Source of the DNA: an uncultured Eisenbergiella sp.
Lineage (GTDB): Bacteria; Bacillota; Clostridia; Lachnospirales; Lachnospiraceae
NCBI GenBank assembly: GCA_947598825.1
Contig: CANQFM010000016.1
Span: forward strand, 1 to 51,783
Direction of reading: 5' to 3'
Length of the DNA stretch: 51,783 bases
In this document: positions 32,665-40,137 of the stretch, piece by piece
Position numbering within the stretch: the first letter of the stretch is position 1
Layout of the letters: the number at the start of each line of letters is the position of its first letter
Program-made: the position numbers and the translations under genes
The notes under the pieces: model-generated
Told to the model about the DNA's origin: nothing
The model's input: the letters and a program-made list of their open reading frames with translations, nothing else
Databases searched by the model: none

Positions 32665-33075
32665 ATGAACATATTATTTTTTTTGACCCCCAAAAGTGAA
32701 GTGGCCTATGTGCGCGAGGACGACACGCTCAGGCAGGCGTTGGAGAAGATGGAGCACCATGGATATGCGGCGGTGCCGCTGCTGTCGGAGGATGGCAAGT
32801 ACATCGGGACGATCACCGACGGCGATGTGCTGTGGGGATTGAAGCATCTGCATTTTCCGAGCCTGCAGCAGATGGAGGAGATCCCCGTGATGGAGCTGAA
32901 ACGGGCTCACGACAACAAGCCGGTGCATGTCAGCGAGAACATGGAAGGGTTGTTGGAAAAGGTGACGGTGCAGAATTTCGTGCCGGTGGTGGACGATGAG
33001 AAGGTCTTCATCGGGATCGTCACCCGGCGGGATGTGATCCATTATCTTGCAAAGGAACATAAGCGGAAAGAATAA
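32665..33075 (+). CDS. CBS-domain-pair protein
   Basis: The 136-residue protein is essentially one Bateman module. The first CBS motif has LRQALEKMEHHGYAAVPLLS near 22-41 and GTITDGDVLWGL near 49-60. The second ends in FVPVVDDEKVFIGIVTRRDV near 109-128. Such stand-alone proteins bind adenine nucleotides or cyclic di-AMP and regulate partners; the ligand cannot be read from the sequence. It opens with MNILFFLTPKSEVAYV, as in other clostridial members. AGGAAGAG precedes the start. The operon ends at the terminator at 33117. Confidence 0.9.
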   Translation: MNILFFLTPKSEVAYVREDDTLRQALEKMEHHGYAAVPLLSEDGKYIGTITDGDVLWGLKHLHFPSLQQMEEIPVMELKRAHDNKPVHVSENMEGLLEKVTVQNFVPVVDDEKVFIGIVTRRDVIHYLAKEHKRKE

Positions 33076-33116
33076 GCGCGGCAGGCGATACGCCTGGACG
33101 CACATAGAAGCGGCAG

Positions 33117-33146
33117 AAACCAGATCCGGACGGGTCTGGTTTTTTT
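33117..33146 (+). terminator. Terminator after the DJ-1/CBS operon
   Basis: AAACCAGATCC (33117-33127) pairs with GGGTCTGGTTT (33132-33142) with one G-U pair and a four-base loop, and the T-run continues to 33146. Confidence 0.92.
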
Positions 33147-33225
33147 GTAAAGCGTCGGGGAAACCTGACAGGAAAATACGAAAGCAAAAGGCCGGGCTCA
33201 AAACGTCATGGCAGGAGGGAACGAC

Positions 33226-34746
33226 GTGTCGAAAGCAGGGAATAATATCTATAAACGCAAGGACGGACGGTACGAAGGAAGGATCCGCAGGGATTGCCGT
33301 TCCAAATACATTTATGTGTATGCCAGAACGCTGCGGGAGGTGCGCAAAAAAATGGAAAACGTCAGAACGCGCCCGCCCCGGGCGGCATATTCCCCCTGCC
33401 CGACGATACGCAGCAGCGCTTTGGAATGGCTCCGGGCGGGAAAAAGCCGCTGGAAGCCGACCACCTATGACCGTTATAGTCAATTGGCGTCCCTTTATAT
33501 CATCCCGGTTCTCGGGGAATACCATATCGGGGAGATCAACCGGATGGTGCTGGAGGATTTCGTGGAGGAAGTCCGTCTGCGGTCCCGGAAGGAACGGCTT
33601 TCCGATGCCTATATCAAATATATCTGTTCCCTGGTGTGTCAGGTGATCCATTTTGCGGGAGAAAAATACCACATGGAGGTACCTGCGCCGTGCCTTCGCT
33701 TCCTGCGTTCTGAAAAGGAAGAAGCGAGGATGCCGGAGGAACGGGATCTGGAACGGCTTACCGCCTATCTGACGGCGCACTCCGGGGACGACACCTGCCT
33801 GGGGATATTGCTGGCCAGCCAGACCGGGATCCGCATAGGCGAATTGTGCGCGCTGCAGTGGAAGGATATCGATCTGGAACGGGGGATCATTTCGATTCGG
33901 AAAAATCTCCAGCGGATCCGCAATGCAGAACAGGGGCCGGGAGGGAAAACGCGGATTAGCACGCAGATGCCAAAGACCCTGCGCTCCCAGCGTCAGATCC
34001 CGCTGCCGGACGAACTGCTCCGCATCCTCAAGCAAAACCGGAAAGCCCCGGATTGCTATCTCATCGCCGGAAAATTCCGGGAATGGACGGAGGTGCGGAC
34101 GCTGCAGTACCGGTTCGCTTCCCTTTTAAAAAGATGTGGGATCCGGCATTTCCATTTTCATCTGCTGCGCCATGCCTTTGCCAGCCGCTGCATCCGGCAG
34201 GGCTGCGACATCAAATCCCTGAGCGAGATATTGGGGCACAGCAGCGTTTCTGTGACCATGAACATCTATGTGCATTCTTCTTTAAAACAGAAAAAGGAAA
34301 TGATCAATCTGGGCTGTAGGATGGAAAAAGAGGAAACCGGGTATCCGTCCCAGGGAAAAGACGCAGCGCAGGAGGAAAGGCTCCGGGACCGTCCCTATGA
34401 CCGGGCGGAAGCAGGGAAACGGCTGTTGGAGCGCAGGCTGCAGCTCGGGCTGGATATAGAGGAGGCGGCGCAGAGCGTTGGCATTTCCAGCGTCTGCTAT
34501 CGCAGGATCGAGGAGGGGAAGGGCATCATCAGCCTGGAAACTTTGATCGAGCTTTCCCGGCGGTGGGGGATATCTATGGATTTTATCATATACGGTAACA
34601 AGGAAAAGCTGCCGGGAGAACTGGAGGGCCTGACGCCGGAGGCGAGGGAGGCCTGCGCCCGGATCTTGTATCTGCTGATGCGGGGCGCTCCGCGCGTCTC
34701 CTTAGAAAATTGTCTGAGTCGACCTGAAATGCTCAAAGGAACATGA
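33226..34746 (+). CDS. Tyrosine recombinase fused to a C-terminal XRE-type helix-turn-helix domain
   Basis: The 506-residue protein has four parts. First is a short arm-binding-like N-terminus (NIYKRKDGRYEGRIRRD), then a SAM-like core-binding domain (about 65-165). The catalytic domain (about 175-370) has Arg in SQTGIRIGELCALQW, HLLRHAFASR, and LGHSSVSVTMNIYVHSS with the nucleophilic Tyr. After a polar linker, residues ~390-460 form an XRE/Cro-like domain (DIEEAAQSVGISSVCYRRIE). Catalytic residues look complete. GTG 33226 has AGGAGG at ideal spacing and is preferred to ATG 33208. No phage or conjugation gene, excisionase or att site is nearby, so it is an orphan integrase, perhaps with a regulatory role. 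It overlaps the convergent ATPase gene by 14 bases. Confidence 0.88.
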   Translation: MSKAGNNIYKRKDGRYEGRIRRDCRSKYIYVYARTLREVRKKMENVRTRPPRAAYSPCPTIRSSALEWLRAGKSRWKPTTYDRYSQLASLYIIPVLGEYHIGEINRMVLEDFVEEVRLRSRKERLSDAYIKYICSLVCQVIHFAGEKYHMEVPAPCLRFLRSEKEEARMPEERDLERLTAYLTAHSGDDTCLGILLASQTGIRIGELCALQWKDIDLERGIISIRKNLQRIRNAEQGPGGKTRISTQMPKTLRSQRQIPLPDELLRILKQNRKAPDCYLIAGKFREWTEVRTLQYRFASLLKRCGIRHFHFHLLRHAFASRCIRQGCDIKSLSEILGHSSVSVTMNIYVHSSLKQKKEMINLGCRMEKEETGYPSQGKDAAQEERLRDRPYDRAEAGKRLLERRLQLGLDIEEAAQSVGISSVCYRRIEEGKGIISLETLIELSRRWGISMDFIIYGNKEKLPGELEGLTPEAREACARILYLLMRGAPRVSLENCLSRPEMLKGT

Positions 34747-36064
34747 CCATATAGTGCGGCAATGTGATTCTGACATCAACCTGTCCATTCCTGCCGCCGA
34801 CTAATTTGTAGGCAAGCGAAGGTGAAAAATCGTGGATAAAATTGTTTAAGGATGCGGTGGGATTGTTGCCCGCTTTCACTTCTATCGGGACGATCTCGCC
34901 GTTCTTTTCGATCAGAAATTCAATTTCGTGTTCGCTGTCAGGTTTAAAATAGTAAAGAGTGTATCCGCGCTTGATCAGGCACTCGGATATGACATTCTCA
35001 TAGATGCCGCCGCGCGCATTCCCTTTGATCGTATTGTTCAGAACTGCCAGTTTGGTATCAAAGCCATACATACAGCAAAGCAGGCCCGTGTCGTTGACAT
35101 AGAGTTTGAACTGATCCTCATTTGCATTTGCCATCAGCGGAAGATAGGGTTCATGAATGTTGTAGCAGGCATTTACGATTTCTGAATCCTTCAGCCATTG
35201 GACACTTCCGCCGAATTTTCTTCGGGTCTGTTTCTTTTCCACAGTGGAATACTGGAATTTTTTCAGTTCCTTTGCGAGCTGTTTCGGAACAGTATCATAG
35301 CACATCCGCACGAGCTGTTTTTCCCTGCCCTTCGCGTGTTTGGAGATGTCGTCCCGGTATTCTGAAAGAATATCATTCTGGATCTTGTCTACCCGGTTGA
35401 AATCCTGATGCGTGACAAAATCTGCCACAACTTCCGGCATCCCGCCAACGACCATAAACTCGCGAAAAAGAGATTCGTATTTCTCGTGAATACTTTCGGG
35501 TATGGTTTCTCCTGATTCGTAATAGGAGCGCAGGATGGAGATCGATTTTTCCTCATATCCGTATGCCCACAGGAATTCCTCAAAATCAAGAGAGTATAGG
35601 GTCATCTGTGTTTCATAGCCAACGGGAACGGATTGCGGTATTTCTGTATCTTCATCCCCATCCTCGCCGTAGGTGAGCCCCATCAGGGATCCGGAGGATA
35701 TGACGTCAAAACGCAGGTCCTCGGCAAGAAATTTAATTGCCGTGCGTGCATTGCCGCATCTTTGAATTTCGTCCAGAAAGATAAGGGTTTCTCCCGGTAT
35801 CAGACTGAATCCACGAATGTATGCCGTCATCCTTTTCAATATTTCATCCGACGTCAGCTCGCCGTCGAAAATGGCCTTTAGTGCCGGCTGGCGGAAAAAA
35901 TCGATGCAGACAAAGGATTTGTATTCCCTTTTGCCGAATTCTTTTACGATAAAGGATTTACCGACTTGCCGGGCGCCTTTTATAAGCAGACATTTCCTGA
36001 TACCTTCCTCTTTCCGCTGGTTTTTCCATTTCAGCATTTCATCATATATCTTTCGCTTCAGCAT
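34733..36064 (-). CDS. AAA-type ATPase with DUF4143 domain
   Basis: This 443-residue protein belongs to the large prokaryotic AAA_14/DUF4143 family. The Walker A is KGARQVGKS near 29-37, Walker B is ETLIFLDEIQ near 91-100, and a sensor-like SSGS follows near 122-125. The C-terminal part (about 200-430) ends with YYFKPDSEHEIEFLIEKNGE and VPIEVKAG, a PD-(D/E)xK nuclease-like signature. These proteins are often mobile or accessory and their cellular role is not established. The upstream region has two ATGCAT palindromes. The overlap with the recombinase 3' end suggests that the two genes have long been neighbours or that one inserted next to the other. Confidence 0.9.
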   Translation of the reverse strand: MLKRKIYDEMLKWKNQRKEEGIRKCLLIKGARQVGKSFIVKEFGKREYKSFVCIDFFRQPALKAIFDGELTSDEILKRMTAYIRGFSLIPGETLIFLDEIQRCGNARTAIKFLAEDLRFDVISSGSLMGLTYGEDGDEDTEIPQSVPVGYETQMTLYSLDFEEFLWAYGYEEKSISILRSYYESGETIPESIHEKYESLFREFMVVGGMPEVVADFVTHQDFNRVDKIQNDILSEYRDDISKHAKGREKQLVRMCYDTVPKQLAKELKKFQYSTVEKKQTRRKFGGSVQWLKDSEIVNACYNIHEPYLPLMANANEDQFKLYVNDTGLLCCMYGFDTKLAVLNNTIKGNARGGIYENVISECLIKRGYTLYYFKPDSEHEIEFLIEKNGEIVPIEVKAGNNPTASLNNFIHDFSPSLAYKLVGGRNGQVDVRITLPHYMVMFL

Positions 36065-36089
36065 AAAGCAGCCCCCTATGTTTTCTTAA

Positions 36090-36172
36090 TTCAATTATGC
36101 ATAAAAACAGGAGATTGGTCAATACAAAAATACATAAAAATGGATATTATAATCGACAAATTATGCATATTT
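36090..36172. promoter_or_regulatory. Leader and promoter region of the DUF4143 gene with paired ATGCAT palindromes
   Basis: TTATGCATAA lies near 36096-36105 and TTATGCATA near 36161-36169, each centred on the palindrome ATGCAT. ATTATA at 36146-36151 gives TATAAT on the minus strand and sits between them. One palindrome would fall in the -35 region and the other in the leader, a layout that would suit a looping or autoregulatory repressor. Function is inferred. Confidence 0.35.
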
Positions 36173-36241
36173 TTAGGATAAGTATCTGCCGTTTTTCTGG
36201 CGTCAAAGTAGTTTTCGGTTTTTTGATCATAATAAAGGAAA

Positions 36242-36273
36242 GGTGCCGCCCGATCGTCTGATCTTGCGGCACC
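36242..36273 (-). terminator. Terminator of the spore-protein gene
   Basis: GGTGCCGC (36242-36249) and GCGGCACC (36266-36273) form the stem, with an inner GATC/GATC pairing. Read on the minus strand it is followed by TTTCCTTTATT. Confidence 0.85.
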
Positions 36274-36291
36274 CTCCCTTTGTGCAGAAAG

Positions 36292-36498
36292 TTATTTGTT
36301 CATTTCCTCTTCCTGCTTCTTGATCATACGGCGAACCATTTCACCGCCGATGGAACCGGCTTCCTTGGAAGTCAGATCACCGTTGTAGCCTTCCTTCAGG
36401 TTTACGCCCAGCTCGGAAGCAATCTCGGTCTTGAACTTGTCCAGAGCGGCCTTCGCCTCGGGAACCTCTACTCTATTGGTTCTGGAAGAATTTGCCAT
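36292..36498 (-). CDS. Alpha/beta-type small acid-soluble spore protein
   Basis: The 68-residue protein carries both SASP signatures: the germination-protease site region KFKTEIASELGV near 22-33, and the DNA-binding block GSIGGEMVRRMIKKQ near 48-62. Such proteins coat and protect DNA in the dormant spore and are degraded at germination. The ATG at 36498 is chosen because GGAGGTG lies nine bases upstream; the ATG at 36504 is too close to it. The promoter at 36679-36708 fits the forespore sigma factor. This gene is the clearest proof that the organism belongs to an endospore-forming lineage. Confidence 0.95.
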   Translation of the reverse strand: MANSSRTNRVEVPEAKAALDKFKTEIASELGVNLKEGYNGDLTSKEAGSIGGEMVRRMIKKQEEEMNK

Positions 36499-36530
36499 TG
36501 TCATTCACCTCCAAACATCTCTTTTTCTTT

Positions 36531-36570
36531 TTATCCCGCTGCAGAGAATCGTCCGCAGCGGCAGGGATAA
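36531..36570 (-). other. Hairpin in the long leader of the spore-protein mRNA
   Basis: TTATCCC-GCTGC (36531-36542) pairs with GCAGC (36555-36559) and GGGATAA (36564-36570), with one four-base bulge. It lies in the 323-base gap between the spore-protein and tig genes, about 35 bases from the spore-protein start. No T-run follows on either strand, so it is a leader structure and not a terminator. Confidence 0.5.
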
Positions 36571-36678
36571 GCGCTGTGACGGACGCTTACCCTGCACTGC
36601 GGCTCTGCAGACGCCCGTGGATGGCTTGCGTTCGTTCCTGTCTTATCCTGGTCTTAGTATGCACGTCGATTTTTTTAT

Positions 36679-36708
36679 TATTATGGTAGTTAATGGCAAG
36701 GAAATATG
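36679..36708 (-). promoter_or_regulatory. Candidate forespore (sigma-G type) promoter of the spore-protein gene
   Basis: On the minus strand CATATT (36708-36703) is followed after 17 bases by CATAATA (36685-36679). This agrees with the known sigma-G pattern (GHATR, 17-18 bases, CATNHTA). A second CATACTA with similar spacing lies about 24 bases further downstream, so the exact promoter is ambiguous. Either would give a leader of about 150 bases. Confidence 0.55.
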
Positions 36709-36726
36709 AAAGAAATATAAAAATAC

Positions 36727-36755
36727 TGGTATTTTTGCAATATGTGTGCTATAAT
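36727..36755 (+). promoter_or_regulatory. Promoter of tig
   Basis: TATAAT (36750-36755) is preceded by TG at 36747-36748, an extended -10, with a weak TGGTAT (36727-36732) 17 bases upstream. The transcript would start near 36762, about 65 bases before ATG 36828, which has CGAGGAGG ahead of it. Confidence 0.7.
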
Positions 36756-36827
36756 CGTAAAATGACTGTGGGAATGCCCAATTATCAGGTTTTTTGGTGA
36801 AAGAAATACGAGGAGGAATCAGACAGG

Positions 36828-38114
36828 ATGAGTTTACAGGTGGAGAAGCTTGAGAAGAACATGGCGAAGCTGACGATCGAGGTTTCCGCGGACACGTTTT
36901 CCAAAGCGGTGGAGTCCGCTTTTCAGAAAAATAAGAACCGGTTCAATGTGCCGGGCTTCCGCAAGGGGAAAGTGCCCAGGAAGATGATCGAGAAGATGTA
37001 CGGCGCGGGTATCTTTTATGAGGAAGCGGCCAACGCCGTGATCCCTGACGCCTATGAGAAAGCGCTGGAGGAGTGTACGGAGACGATCGTTTCCTCTCCC
37101 AAGGTGGACGTGGTGCAGATCGAAGAGGGCAAGCCCTTCATCTTTACGGCGGAGGTTGCCCTGAAGCCGGAAGTGACGCTGGGCGCCTATAAGGGCGTGC
37201 AGGTGGAGCCTGTGCAGGTCAGCGTGACCGACGAGGAGATTGAGGCCGATCTGAAGCAGCAGCAGGAGAACAACGCCAGGACCGTGGCGGTAGAGGGCAG
37301 GCCCGTGGCGGACGGCGATATCGCGGTCATCGATTTTGAAGGTTTCGTGGACGGCGCAGCTTTTGAAGGCGGCAAAGGGGAGAACTACAGTCTGACCATC
37401 GGTTCCCATTCCTTTATCGACAACTTTGAAGAGCAGCTCATCGGCAAAAACGCGGGGGATTCCTGCGAGGTGAACGTGACCTTCCCGGAGGATTACCAGG
37501 CGAAGGAGCTGGCGGGCAAGCCCGCGCTGTTCAAGGTAACGGTAAAGGAGATCAAGGAAAAGCAGCTTCCCGAGTTGGACGATGAGTTCGCGGGAGAAGT
37601 TTCCGAATTTGATACGCTGGAGGAATATAAAGCGGATATTCGGAAAAAACTGGAAGAGAGGAAGGCGGAAGAGGCCAAAAACCAGAAAGAGGACGCGGTT
37701 ATCGATGCGATCGTCGCGGACGCGAAGATGGAGATCCCCGACGCCATGGTAGAGACGCAGCAGCGCCAGATGGTGGACGATTTTGCGCAGCGGATGCAGA
37801 TGCAGGGGCTGACCATGGAGCAGTACTTCCAGTTTACCGGTCAGACCTATGACGGGATGGTAGAGCAGATGAAGCCGCAGGCGGAGCGCCGGATCAAGTC
37901 CAGGCTGGTGCTGGAAGCGGTGGTGGCCGCCGAAGGCATCGAAGCTTCCGAGGAGGATTATGAGGCCGAGATCGCCAGGATGGCGGATATGTACCAGATG
38001 GAAGCCGACAAGGTAAAGGAGATCATGGGAGAGAACGGCAAAAAACAGATCATGGAGGATCTGGCTGTGAAGAAAGCCTCTGAATTTGTGGTCAGCCAGG
38101 CCGTTGAAAAGTAA
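36828..38114 (+). CDS. tig: Trigger factor
   Basis: This 428-residue ribosome-associated chaperone and peptidyl-prolyl isomerase has the three standard parts. The N-terminal ribosome-binding domain contains NVPGFRKGKVPRKMIEKMYG near 41-60, which includes the GFRxGKxP signature. An FKBP-like domain lies near 160-245 (GDIAVIDFEGFVDG, SFIDNFEEQLIG), and a long helical C-terminal arm follows. It binds nascent chains at the ribosomal tunnel exit. It has its own promoter and is followed 12 bases later by clpP, the standard arrangement tig-clpP-clpX that couples folding and degradation genes. Confidence 0.98.
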   Translation: MSLQVEKLEKNMAKLTIEVSADTFSKAVESAFQKNKNRFNVPGFRKGKVPRKMIEKMYGAGIFYEEAANAVIPDAYEKALEECTETIVSSPKVDVVQIEEGKPFIFTAEVALKPEVTLGAYKGVQVEPVQVSVTDEEIEADLKQQQENNARTVAVEGRPVADGDIAVIDFEGFVDGAAFEGGKGENYSLTIGSHSFIDNFEEQLIGKNAGDSCEVNVTFPEDYQAKELAGKPALFKVTVKEIKEKQLPELDDEFAGEVSEFDTLEEYKADIRKKLEERKAEEAKNQKEDAVIDAIVADAKMEIPDAMVETQQRQMVDDFAQRMQMQGLTMEQYFQFTGQTYDGMVEQMKPQAERRIKSRLVLEAVVAAEGIEASEEDYEAEIARMADMYQMEADKVKEIMGENGKKQIMEDLAVKKASEFVVSQAVEK

Positions 38115-38126
38115 GGAGGTCATACG

Positions 38127-38723
38127 ATGAGTTTAGTGCCTTATGTCATTGAGCAGACGAGCCGTGGGGAGCGTTCCTACGATATCTACTCCAGATTATT
38201 AAAGGAAAGGATCATTTTCCTGGGGGAAGAGGTCAACGACGTTACCGCCAGCCTGGTGGTGGCGCAGCTTCTGTTCCTGGAGTCGGAGGATCCCGACAAG
38301 GACATCCATTTGTATATCAACAGCCCGGGCGGGTCCATTTCGGCCGGCATGGCGATCTATGATACGATGAAATATATCAAATGCGATGTTTCCACGATCT
38401 GTATCGGCATGGCCGCCAGCATGGGAGCGTTTTTGCTGGCAGGCGGCGCGAAGGGCAAGCGGATGGCGCTGCCCAACGCGGAGATCATGATCCATCAGCC
38501 TCTGGGCGGCGCGCAGGGGCAGGCGACGGACATCGAGATCAACGCCAGGCATATCTTAAAGATCAGGGAGCGGATGAATCGCATCATGGCCGAGAACACC
38601 GGCAAGGCATATGAAGTCATCGCCGCCGACACGGAGCGGGATAACTGGAAGACGGCGGAGGAAGCCAGGGAATACGGGTTGATCGATATGGTCATCTCTT
38701 CCCATGAGGATTCTCAGAACTAA
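38127..38723 (+). CDS. clpP: ATP-dependent Clp protease proteolytic subunit
   Basis: The 198-residue serine peptidase forms the tetradecameric degradation chamber that works with ClpX and other Clp ATPases. The catalytic triad is visible: Ser98 in GMAASMGAF, His123 in [10 protein letters not shown], and Asp172 in [15 protein letters not shown] near 63-70 is the oxyanion-strand motif. The short N-terminus before [17 protein letters not shown] holds only a minimal propeptide. AAGGAGG precedes the start, and a GC-rich hairpin separates it from clpX. Confidence 0.98.
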   Translation: MSLVPYVIEQTSRGERSYDIYSRLLKERIIFLGEEVNDVTASLVVAQLLFLESEDPDKDIHLYINSPGGSISAGMAIYDTMKYIKCDVSTICIGMAASMGAFLLAGGAKGKRMALPNAEIMIHQPLGGAQGQATDIEINARHILKIRERMNRIMAENTGKAYEVIAADTERDNWKTAEEAREYGLIDMVISSHEDSQN

Positions 38724-38736
38724 GAAAGGAAAATGC

Positions 38737-38761
38737 GTTCCGCCGGATCAGCCGGCGGGAC
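38737..38761 (+). other. Hairpin in the clpP-clpX intergenic region
   Basis: GTTCCGCCGG (38737-38746) pairs with CCGGCGGGAC (38752-38761) with one G-U pair and a five-base loop. No T-run follows, so it may only slow RNA decay or modulate the ClpP to ClpX ratio. It overlaps a spurious in-frame ATG at 38733. Confidence 0.55.
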
Positions 38762-38780
38762 GCCTGGACAGGAATATATA

Positions 38781-40058
38781 ATGGCAGGCAGAAATTCGGA
38801 CGATCAGGTGAGGTGTTCCTTCTGTCATAAGACCCAGGATCAGGTTCACCGGCTCATCGCCGGTCCGGACGGGGTCTATATCTGCGACGAATGCGTGGAC
38901 ATCTGCGCGGAGATCATCGAAGAGGGATTTGACGAGGACGAAAACGAAAAGGACACTTCCAGGATCAATCTTTTAAAACCGGTACAGATCAAAGAGTTCC
39001 TCGATGAGTATGTGGTCGGTCAGGAAGAGGCGAAGAAGGTGCTGTCCGTCGCGGTTTACAACCATTACAAGCGGGTGACGGCGAAGGATGACAAAGACGA
39101 TGTGGAGCTTCAGAAGTCCAATATCATCATGCTCGGCCCTACGGGGTGCGGCAAGACCTATATCGCCCAGACGCTGGCGAAGATCATCAACGTGCCCTTT
39201 GCGATCGCCGATGCCACGACGCTGACGGAGGCGGGCTATGTGGGCGAGGATGTGGAGAACATCCTTTTAAAGCTCATCCAGGCGGCGGATTACGATGTAG
39301 AACGCGCGCAGCTTGGTATCGTCTATATCGACGAGATCGATAAGATCAGCAAGAAGAGCGAGAACGTGTCCATTACCCGGGATGTGTCCGGAGAGGGCGT
39401 GCAGCAGGCCCTTTTGAAGATCATCGAAGGCACTGTGGCCAGCGTCCCGCCCCAGGGAGGGCGCAAGCATCCCCAGCAGGAGCTGATCCAGATCGACACC
39501 ACGAATATCCTGTTTATCTGCGGCGGCGCCTTTGACGGCATCGACCGCATCGTGGAGACAAGGCTGGACCGCAAGAGCATCGGCTTTAATACCAGGATCA
39601 CGTCCGGAAAGGAACGGGACCTGGGGGATCTGTATGCGCAGGTGACGCCCCAGGATCTGGTGAAATACGGTCTGATCCCGGAATTTGTCGGACGCGTGCC
39701 CATCAACGTGGGCCTTCATGGACTGGACAGGGAAGCCCTTATCCGGATCCTGACGGAGCCAAAGAGCGCCCTGGTAAAACAATATCAGAAGCTGTTTGGT
39801 TATGATCACGTCAAGCTTACCTTCGAGAAAGAAGCGGTAGAGACGATCGCCGATCTCGCGCTGGAGAGAAAGACGGGCGCGAGGGGGCTGCGCTCCATCA
39901 TGGAAAAAGCTATGATGGATATCATGTACCGGATCCCCTCCGATCCCACGATCACCCAGTGCATCGTGACGAAAGAGGCTGTAGAAGGCACGAGCGAGCC
40001 AATGGTGGTCCGTAAGGAAAAGCAGGGGCTTCTGGACGGCTTCAAGGAGGCAAAATAA
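38781..40058 (+). CDS. clpX: ATP-dependent Clp protease ATP-binding subunit ClpX
   Basis: The 425-residue AAA+ unfoldase feeds tagged substrates to ClpP. The N-terminal zinc-binding domain has Cys12, Cys15, Cys35 and Cys38. Walker A is GPTGCGKT near 117-124, Walker B is VYIDEID near 182-188, and the sensor and pore segments follow. LMFICGG-type and IGF loop positions are conserved ([15 protein letters not shown]). ATG 38781 gives the family's usual start [12 protein letters not shown]; the upstream ATG 38733 lies inside the hairpin and would add 16 atypical residues. It forms one operon with clpP and probably lon. Confidence 0.98.
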   Translation: MAGRNSDDQVRCSFCHKTQDQVHRLIAGPDGVYICDECVDICAEIIEEGFDEDENEKDTSRINLLKPVQIKEFLDEYVVGQEEAKKVLSVAVYNHYKRVTAKDDKDDVELQKSNIIMLGPTGCGKTYIAQTLAKIINVPFAIADATTLTEAGYVGEDVENILLKLIQAADYDVERAQLGIVYIDEIDKISKKSENVSITRDVSGEGVQQALLKIIEGTVASVPPQGGRKHPQQELIQIDTTNILFICGGAFDGIDRIVETRLDRKSIGFNTRITSGKERDLGDLYAQVTPQDLVKYGLIPEFVGRVPINVGLHGLDREALIRILTEPKSALVKQYQKLFGYDHVKLTFEKEAVETIADLALERKTGARGLRSIMEKAMMDIMYRIPSDPTITQCIVTKEAVEGTSEPMVVRKEKQGLLDGFKEAK

Positions 40059-40068
40059 CAGGTAACAG

Positions 40069-40088
40069 CGCCGCCCGCATGGGCGGCG
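40069..40088 (+). terminator. GC-rich hairpin between clpX and lon, possible partial terminator
   Basis: CGCCGCCC (40069-40076) and GGGCGGCG (40081-40088) pair perfectly around a GCAT loop and are followed by TTCCTT. The weak T-tract suggests incomplete termination, allowing some read-through into lon. Confidence 0.6.
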
Positions 40089-40137
40089 TTCCTTAACATC
40101 AGGATATTTTGGGTTCTGTGTTGGAGTGTGACCGAAT

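Noticed and set aside
33226-36064. Integrated prophage or conjugative element
   Set aside because: Apart from the recombinase and the DUF4143 ATPase there are no structural, replication, relaxase or excision genes and no visible flanking direct repeats.
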